DNA of 12,621 bases, taken from Pseudomonadota bacterium. Lineage in GTDB: Bacteria > Myxococcota > Myxococcia > Myxococcales > Vulgatibacteraceae. Shown here piece by piece: positions 6,785 through 12,621 of the stretch (position 1 is the first letter of the stretch; each line of letters starts with the position of its first letter). A program made the position numbers and the translations under genes. Below the pieces are notes generated by a model. The model saw nothing but the letters and a program-made list of their open reading frames with translations. It ran no database searches and had not been told where the DNA came from. Location: assembly GCA_023436385.1 (NCBI GenBank), contig JAEZJH010000508.1, positions 1 to 12,621 of the forward strand, given 5' to 3'.

Positions 6785-7849
6785 GTGGACGACGACCGGG
6801 GCCTTCGGCGGAGCGAAGCTCGGTACCGGGCGCTGTTCGAGAACCTCCTCGAACCGGTGGCGGTGCTCGAGCCGCGCTTCGACGGGAGCGGGCAACTGTG
6901 CGGGGCGCGGGTCCTGGCGGTGAACGCGGCCTTCGAGCGGCTCGTCGGCTTCCGCCGGGAGGACGTGGTCGGGACCCGGGCCGAGGAGAGCTGGCCCGCG
7001 CATCCCCACGTGCTCGCCGCTTGTTCCCGGGCCCTGGCCACCGGCGAGCCGCAGCTGGTGGATTCGACCTCCCGGGAAGGGCGGGTCTTCGAGGTCACCG
7101 CGTTCCGGCTCGACGAGGGGTGCTTCGCCATGGCCGGCCACGAGGTGACGGAGGCCCGCCGTCACGCCCGCGAGCGGGAGCGGCTCCTCGAGGAGCGGGA
7201 GGAGCTGGTCCGCACCGTCTCCCACGACCTCCGGGCGCCGCTCACCGCGATCTGCAGCCAGGCGCAGCTCCTCGCCCGGGATCCGGCGCCGGAGCGCGTG
7301 GCGCCGAAGGCCCGGACGATCGCCGCCACCGCCCGGCGGGCGGCGGAGATGATCCGCGACCTGGTGGAGACGGCGCGGGCCGACGCGGGCTTTCCGCTCC
7401 GGCGGGTGCCGCTCGCCCTCCGGCCGTTCCTCGAAGACCTCCTGGCGCGCCTCGAGGGCGGGCTGGCGGTGGAGCGGATCCGGGTCGACGTGCCGCCGGA
7501 GTTGCCGCCGCTCCTCGCCGATCCCGCGCGGTTCGAGCGGGTGGTGGTCAACCTCCTCGCCAACGGCCTCCGCTACGGCCCGCCGGAAACGGAGGTGGTG
7601 GTGACGGCCCGGGGCCTGCCGGGCGCGCTGGTCCTGGAGATCCGGGACCACGGCCCGGGGATCGCCGCGGCCGACCTGCCGCGGATCTTCGACCGGAACT
7701 TCCACCGGGAACGGGGCGGCGCCGACGGCCTGGGGCTGGGGCTGCAGATCGCCCGGCGCTTCGTCGAGGCCCACGGCGGGACCATCGAGGCGGAGAGCGA
7801 GCCGGGGCAGGGCGCGACCTTCCGGGTGCGGCTGCCGGTGGGCGCTTAG
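6785..7849 (+). CDS. soluble PAS-domain sensor histidine kinase
   Basis: A 354-residue kinase. Residues 10-122 form a PAS sensor domain (SEARYRALFENLLEPVAVLE...VNAAFERLVGF...EDVVGTRAEE...FRLDEGCFAMAGHEVTEARR). A charged, Arg/Glu-rich coiled coil follows at about 122-142. The HisKA domain has the phospho-acceptor His147 in SHDLRAPLT. The ATPase domain has an N box (NLLANGLRYGP, 256-266), a G1 box (DHGPGI, 288-293) and a G2 box (GLGLGLQIA, 315-323), so all catalytic boxes are intact. There is no membrane segment or signal peptide, so it senses a cytoplasmic signal or partner. No response regulator lies in the window, making it an orphan here. The GTG at 6785 is the start; a GG-rich stretch just upstream is a weak ribosome site. 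Its stop codon overlaps that of wecB, which converges on it. Confidence 0.93.
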   Translation: MDDDRGLRRSEARYRALFENLLEPVAVLEPRFDGSGQLCGARVLAVNAAFERLVGFRREDVVGTRAEESWPAHPHVLAACSRALATGEPQLVDSTSREGRVFEVTAFRLDEGCFAMAGHEVTEARRHARERERLLEEREELVRTVSHDLRAPLTAICSQAQLLARDPAPERVAPKARTIAATARRAAEMIRDLVETARADAGFPLRRVPLALRPFLEDLLARLEGGLAVERIRVDVPPELPPLLADPARFERVVVNLLANGLRYGPPETEVVVTARGLPGALVLEIRDHGPGIAAADLPRIFDRNFHRERGGADGLGLGLQIARRFVEAHGGTIEAESEPGQGATFRVRLPVGA

Positions 7850-8961
7850 GCGGGGACCAGCCCGCGCGAGACGCCGAACCGCCGGAAGACCTCCGCGATC
7901 CGCTCCGCCGCCCGGCCGTCCCAGAGGTCGGGGATCCGGCCCGCCTTGCCCCGGCCGGCGAGGACCTCCCGCGCCGCCGCGACGATGCGGCGGGGATCGC
8001 GGCCCACCAGCGTGCTGGTCCCCTCGGCGACCGTCACCGGGCGCTCGGTGTTCTCCCGGAGGGTGAGGCAGGGGATGCCGAGGGCGGTGGTCTCCTCCTG
8101 CAGGCCACCGGAGTCGGTGAGCACCAGCCTCGCCCGGGAGGTGAGCCCCAGGAACTCGAGGTAGCCCAGCGGCTCGCAGGTCCGGAGGCCCGGGAGCGCG
8201 GCGAGCCGGGCCTCGAGGCCGGCGGCGGCGAGCATCTTTCGGGTTCGCGGGTGCACCGGGAAGACCACCGGGATCGCCTCCTGCAACTCGGCGACGGCGT
8301 CGAGGAGCCCGGCGAGGACCCCGGGATCGTCGACGTTGGCGGGGCGGTGGAGGGTGAGGACCGCGTAGCCGCCGGGCATGAGTCCCAGCGACTCCGGGAC
8401 GCGCCGCTCCTCGGCCCGGGGCAGATGGGCCAGCAGGCTGTCGATCATCACGTTGCCGACGCGGTGGATCCGCGCGGGGTCGGTGCCCTCGCGGAGGAGG
8501 TGCTCGTCGGCGTCGGCGGACGGGGTGAGGAGCAGCTCGGAGAGCCGGTCGGTGACGATCCGGTTCACCTCCTCCGGCATGGTGCGATCGAAGGAGCGGA
8601 GCCCCGCCTCGACGTGCGCGGAGGGGAGCTGGAGCTTTGCGGCGACGAGGGCGCAGGCGAGGGTGGAGTTGATGTCGCCGGCCACCACCACGAGGTCGGG
8701 TCGCTCCTCGAGGAGGAGCTTCTCGAAGCCGATCATCACCTTGGCCGTCTGCTCGGCGTGGCTCCCGGAGCCGACGCCGAGGAAGAGATCGGGCCGCGGC
8801 ATTCCCAGGTCGACGAAGAAGACGTCGCTCATCGCGAAGTCGTAGTGCTGGCCGGTGTGGACCAGCCGGTTCTCCGCGAAACCGGCCCGCTCCACCGCCC
8901 GGAGCACCGGGGCGACCTTCATGAAGTTGGGCCGGGCCCCGACGACGTGGACGATCTTCAT
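7846..8961 (-). CDS. wecB: UDP-N-acetylglucosamine 2-epimerase (non-hydrolysing)
   Basis: A 371-residue cytosolic enzyme interconverting UDP-GlcNAc and UDP-ManNAc, a precursor for surface polysaccharides. Its length matches WecB/MnaA (about 375 aa). It has the two-Rossmann, GT-B-like layout. The N-terminal loop is GARPNFMKVAPV (8-19), where many relatives have GTRPE. Catalytic-region residues expected from the E. coli enzyme are present: Asp96 (VAGDINST), Glu118 (HVEAGLRSFD), Glu131 (TMPEEVNR) and His205 (LTLHRPANV). The UDP site DSGGLQEE (283-290) and LRENTERPVT (301-310) are intact. The ATG at 8959-8961 gives the canonical MKIVHVVGARP start; GAAGG lies just upstream. No partner dehydrogenase (WecC) or glycosyltransferase is adjacent. 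It is divergent from kdsB, so Kdo and ManNAc supply genes share one intergenic region. Confidence 0.95.
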   Translation of the reverse strand: MKIVHVVGARPNFMKVAPVLRAVERAGFAENRLVHTGQHYDFAMSDVFFVDLGMPRPDLFLGVGSGSHAEQTAKVMIGFEKLLLEERPDLVVVAGDINSTLACALVAAKLQLPSAHVEAGLRSFDRTMPEEVNRIVTDRLSELLLTPSADADEHLLREGTDPARIHRVGNVMIDSLLAHLPRAEERRVPESLGLMPGGYAVLTLHRPANVDDPGVLAGLLDAVAELQEAIPVVFPVHPRTRKMLAAAGLEARLAALPGLRTCEPLGYLEFLGLTSRARLVLTDSGGLQEETTALGIPCLTLRENTERPVTVAEGTSTLVGRDPRRIVAAAREVLAGRGKAGRIPDLWDGRAAERIAEVFRRFGVSRGLVPA

Positions 8962-9018
8962 GGCCTTCGAAGGTAGGAGGCGCCCGGGGAGGGGGCAACG
9001 GTGCGCGTTGTCGGGCCG

Positions 9019-9048
9019 TTGACACGGGTCGGCCCGGTGCTCCATAAG
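9019..9048 (+). promoter_or_regulatory. sigma70-type promoter for kdsB-pyrG-kdsA
   Basis: A perfect -35 hexamer TTGACA (9019-9024) is followed after 18 bases by a -10-like CATAAG (9043-9048), in a gap otherwise close to all G and C. Transcription would begin near 9055, leaving a leader of about 35 bases before the GTG at 9091. This also rules out the upstream in-frame GTG at 9001 as a start. Confidence 0.65.
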
Positions 9049-9080
9049 GGCCCGGGCCGGCAGTCGATGTCCGCAGGCCC

Positions 9081-9086
9081 GAGGGG
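9081..9086 (+). promoter_or_regulatory. ribosome binding site deciding the kdsB start
   Basis: GAGGGG lies 4 bases before the GTG at 9091. The in-frame ATG at 9067 has no such site, so the GTG is preferred. Confidence 0.6.
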
Positions 9087-9090
9087 TCCC

Positions 9091-9839
9091 GTGGAAGTCG
9101 CGGTCATCATTCCGGCGCGGTACGCGAGCGAGCGCCTTCCGGGCAAGCCGCTCGCGGACATCGCCGGCAAGCCGATGGTGGTGCATGTCCTCGACCGGGC
9201 GAAGGCCGCCCGGGGCGTGCGCCGTGCCGTGGTCGCCACCGACGACGAACGGATCGCCGCCGCCGTCCGCGCGGCGGGGGGCGAGGCGGTGCTGACGCCG
9301 GCCTCCTGCGCCTCGGGCAGCGATCGCTGCGCCCGGGCCGCCGAGGCCCTGGGCCCGCTCGACGTGATCGTCAACGTGCAGGGCGACGAGCCGCTCCTGG
9401 CGCCGGAGGCGATCGAGGCGGTGATCGCCGCGTTCGCCGATCCGGCGGTGGAGATGGCCACCCTGGCCCGTCCGCTCCGCGAGGGCGAGTGGGAGAACCC
9501 CAACGTCGTCAAGGTGGTGCGCGACGGGAAGGGCGACGCCCTCTACTTCTCCCGGGCCCCCATTCCCCACCGGCGCGGTGGCGGCGTCTCCCCGCTGGCC
9601 CGGGCCCACGTGGGCATCTACGGCTTTACCGCCGCGTTCCTGAAGCGGTTCACCTCGCTCCCGGCCACGCCGCTCGAGGGCGAGGAGAAGCTCGAGCAGC
9701 TCCGGGCGCTCGAGCATGGCCATCGCATCCGGGTGATCGACACCGGTTACGCGGCCTTCGGAATCGACACTCCCGAGGATCTCGCGCGCGTCCGCGCGCT
9801 TCTCGGCGGGGCCCAGGTCCCGCCTGGCGAGGAACACCG

Positions 9840-9843
<4 letters not shown>
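9091..9843 (+). CDS. kdsB: 3-deoxy-manno-octulosonate cytidylyltransferase (CMP-Kdo synthetase)
   Basis: A 250-residue cytosolic enzyme that couples CTP and Kdo to CMP-Kdo, the activated donor for lipid A-core assembly. From the GTG at 9091 the protein begins MEVAVIIPARYASERLPGKPL, aligning with the start of E. coli KdsB (248 aa). Motifs: the nucleotide loop IPARYASERLPGKP (7-20), SGSDRCAR (75-82), NVQGDEP (95-101, with metal-binding Asp99), YFSRAPIPH (152-160), HVGIYGF (173-179), LEQLRALEHG (201-210) and GIDTPEDL (224-231, second metal Asp226). SGSDR replaces the more usual SGTDR. It is the first gene of the operon; its TGA overlaps the pyrG ATG by two bases (ATGA at 9840-9843), implying coupled translation. 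Its substrate CTP is the product of that next gene. Confidence 0.97.
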
Positions 9844-11521
<1,678 letters not shown>

Positions 11522-11525
<4 letters not shown>

Positions 11526-12355
11526 GCGAGGTCGCCTGCACGGTGCGCGAGGACGTGATCCTCGGCGAGGGTCGGCCCCTGGTCCTGGTCTGCGGTCCCG
11601 ACGTGATCGAGACCGAGGAGCGGACCCTCGAGACCGCCTTCACGGTGAAGCGGGTGGCGGAGAAGTACGGGCTGCCCGCGGTCTTCAAGTGCAGCTTCGA
11701 CAAGGCCAACCGCACCAGCCTCTCCTCGTATCGTGGTCCGGGGCTGGAGGCGGCCCTGCCGATCTTCGCCCGGGTGAAGCGCGAGACCGGGCTCCCGCTC
11801 CTCACCGACGTCCACGAGACGGCGCAGGTGGAGCGGGCGGCGGAGGTCGCCGACGTCCTGCAGGTGCCGGCGTTCCTCTGCCGGCAGACGGATCTCCTCG
11901 TCGCCTGTGCGAAGAGCGGCCGGGCGGTGAACGTGAAGAAGGGCCAGTTCGTCGCGCCGAAGGACATGGCCCACGCGGTCGGCAAGCTGACCGCGAGCGG
12001 CGCCGAGGGGCGGATCTTCCTCACCGAGCGCGGGGCCTCGTTCGGCTACCACAACCTGGTGGTCGACTTCCGGTCCCTGCCGCTGATGCGCGAGCTGGGC
12101 GTGCCGGTCTGCATGGACGCCACCCACGCCGTGCAGCTCCCCTCCGCCGCCGGTGGCAAGAGCGGCGGCGAGCGGCGCTTCGTGGCGGCGCTGGCCCGGG
12201 CGGCGGCGGCGGTGGGCACCGACGCGGTGTTCCTCGAGCTGCACCCCCGGCCCGATGAGGCGCTCTGCGACGGGCCGAACTCCCTCGACTTCGAGGGCTT
12301 CGAGCGGCTGGTGGGCGAGCTGGTGGCGATCCGCCGGGCGCTCGGACAGCCGTAG
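11522..12355 (+). CDS. kdsA: 2-dehydro-3-deoxyphosphooctonate aldolase (Kdo-8-phosphate synthase)
   Basis: A 277-residue TIM-barrel enzyme that condenses phosphoenolpyruvate with arabinose 5-phosphate to Kdo-8-phosphate. Family motifs: FKCSFDKANRTS (55-66), TDVHE (95-99), RQTDLL (121-126), NVKKGQF (137-143), TERGASFGYHNLVVD (168-182), DATHAVQLP (199-207), FLELHP (237-242) and CDGPNS (249-254). GTG at 11522 overlaps the pyrG stop (GTGA); GAAGGG at 11510-11515 is the ribosome site. Oddity: the N-terminal loop reads CGPDVIE (24-30). Asp27 occupies the position of the metal-binding Cys (GPC) in metal-dependent enzymes, or Asn in metal-free ones. The other metal-site residues, His202, Glu239 and Asp250, are present, while the CDGP segment resembles the metal-free type. 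It is the last gene of the operon, before a strong terminator. Confidence 0.97.
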
Positions 12356-12389
12356 CGAAGGCGGAGTCCGCGAATCGCTCGTCGAGAAG

Positions 12390-12422
12390 ACGGCCCGGCT
12401 CGATGCCGGGCCGTTCTTTTTT
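12390..12422 (+). terminator. intrinsic terminator of the kdsB-pyrG-kdsA operon
   Basis: ACGGCCCGGC (12390-12399) pairs perfectly with GCCGGGCCGT (12405-12414) around the loop TCGAT, followed by TCTTTTTT. The stem is 10 bp and GC-rich with a clean T-tract, 34 bases after the kdsA stop. It is the only textbook intrinsic terminator in the window and shows that later Kdo genes are not in this transcript. Confidence 0.95.
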
Positions 12423-12621
12423 GGGCTTTGACGCGGGCGGAAGCGCTGCCGTCCGGCGTCGCTTCCCGCGTTCTCCACGCATCGGTCGTCCGTTCTGATC
12501 CGGGTGCGGTCCGGTCCGGCGGGATCCTTCCGCCGCCAGTGAATTCCGCTATGGGCGAAACGGGGACGTGTTGCGGGCGCTCTGACCGCTCTGGGCGTTC
12601 CAGCGTGAATCAAGTGTGGGT
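12423..12621. other. non-coding right edge, no gene recognised
   Basis: No frame on either strand gives a credible protein. The stretch contains an imperfect hairpin at 12432-12470: CGCGGG pairs with CCCGCG and AAGCG with CGCTT, with a 3-base bulge and a 14-base loop. No T-tract follows it. I saw no convincing promoter pair. It is probably the upstream region of a gene beyond the window. Confidence 0.5.

Noticed and set aside
5564..9025. Long minus-strand open frame spanning the nucleotidyltransferase, kinase and wecB regions
   Set aside because: It overlaps three genes with strong motifs, and its translation is Arg/Pro/Gly-rich low complexity, typical of shadow frames in GC-rich DNA.
9001..9090. 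Longer kdsB starting at GTG 9001 or ATG 9067
   Set aside because: 9001 lies upstream of the likely promoter, 9067 has no ribosome site, and the GTG at 9091 gives the canonical KdsB start and length.

Overview
The window comes from a very GC-rich bacterium with an outer membrane. It carries Kdo (lipopolysaccharide core) biosynthesis genes. It also carries a large Cys/Asp-rich lipoprotein built from CGDGxDNDGDG...DCxDxDC repeats, and a small Cys-rich lipoprotein. I associate these lipoproteins with Myxococcota and related delta-proteobacterial lineages. That placement rests on protein style and composition, and I cannot name a genus.

Layout, left to right. The left edge (1-94) holds the start of a minus-strand gene for an exported protein, cut off by the window. 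It diverges from metF (methylenetetrahydrofolate reductase, + strand). metF runs tail-to-tail into two minus-strand genes: a small Cys-rich lipoprotein and an RluA-family pseudouridine synthase. From about 2690 to 5670 lies the MopE-like lipoprotein with at least 13 long Asp/Cys repeats, a TIG-like domain and a C-terminal beta-rich domain. A perfect 14-bp hairpin separates it from a diverged nucleotidyltransferase-fold protein, which is followed by a soluble PAS histidine kinase. The kinase gene converges with wecB (UDP-GlcNAc 2-epimerase, minus strand), and their stop codons share bases.

The right third is a compact operon, kdsB-pyrG-kdsA. It has a good sigma70-like promoter, start/stop overlaps at both junctions and a textbook intrinsic terminator. 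The functional logic is clear. KdsA makes Kdo-8-phosphate, PyrG makes CTP, and KdsB uses CTP to activate Kdo for lipid A-core assembly. The phosphatase KdsC and the arabinose-5-phosphate isomerase are not in the window, and the terminator shows the operon ends here.

Most of the window is housekeeping, and I see no defence island, mobile element, CRISPR array or RNA gene. The points most worth a second look are: the repeat lipoprotein and its two-phase repeat design; the nucleotidyltransferase-like protein whose expected catalytic acidic pair is absent; and KdsA with Asp where its family has a metal-binding Cys or an Asn.
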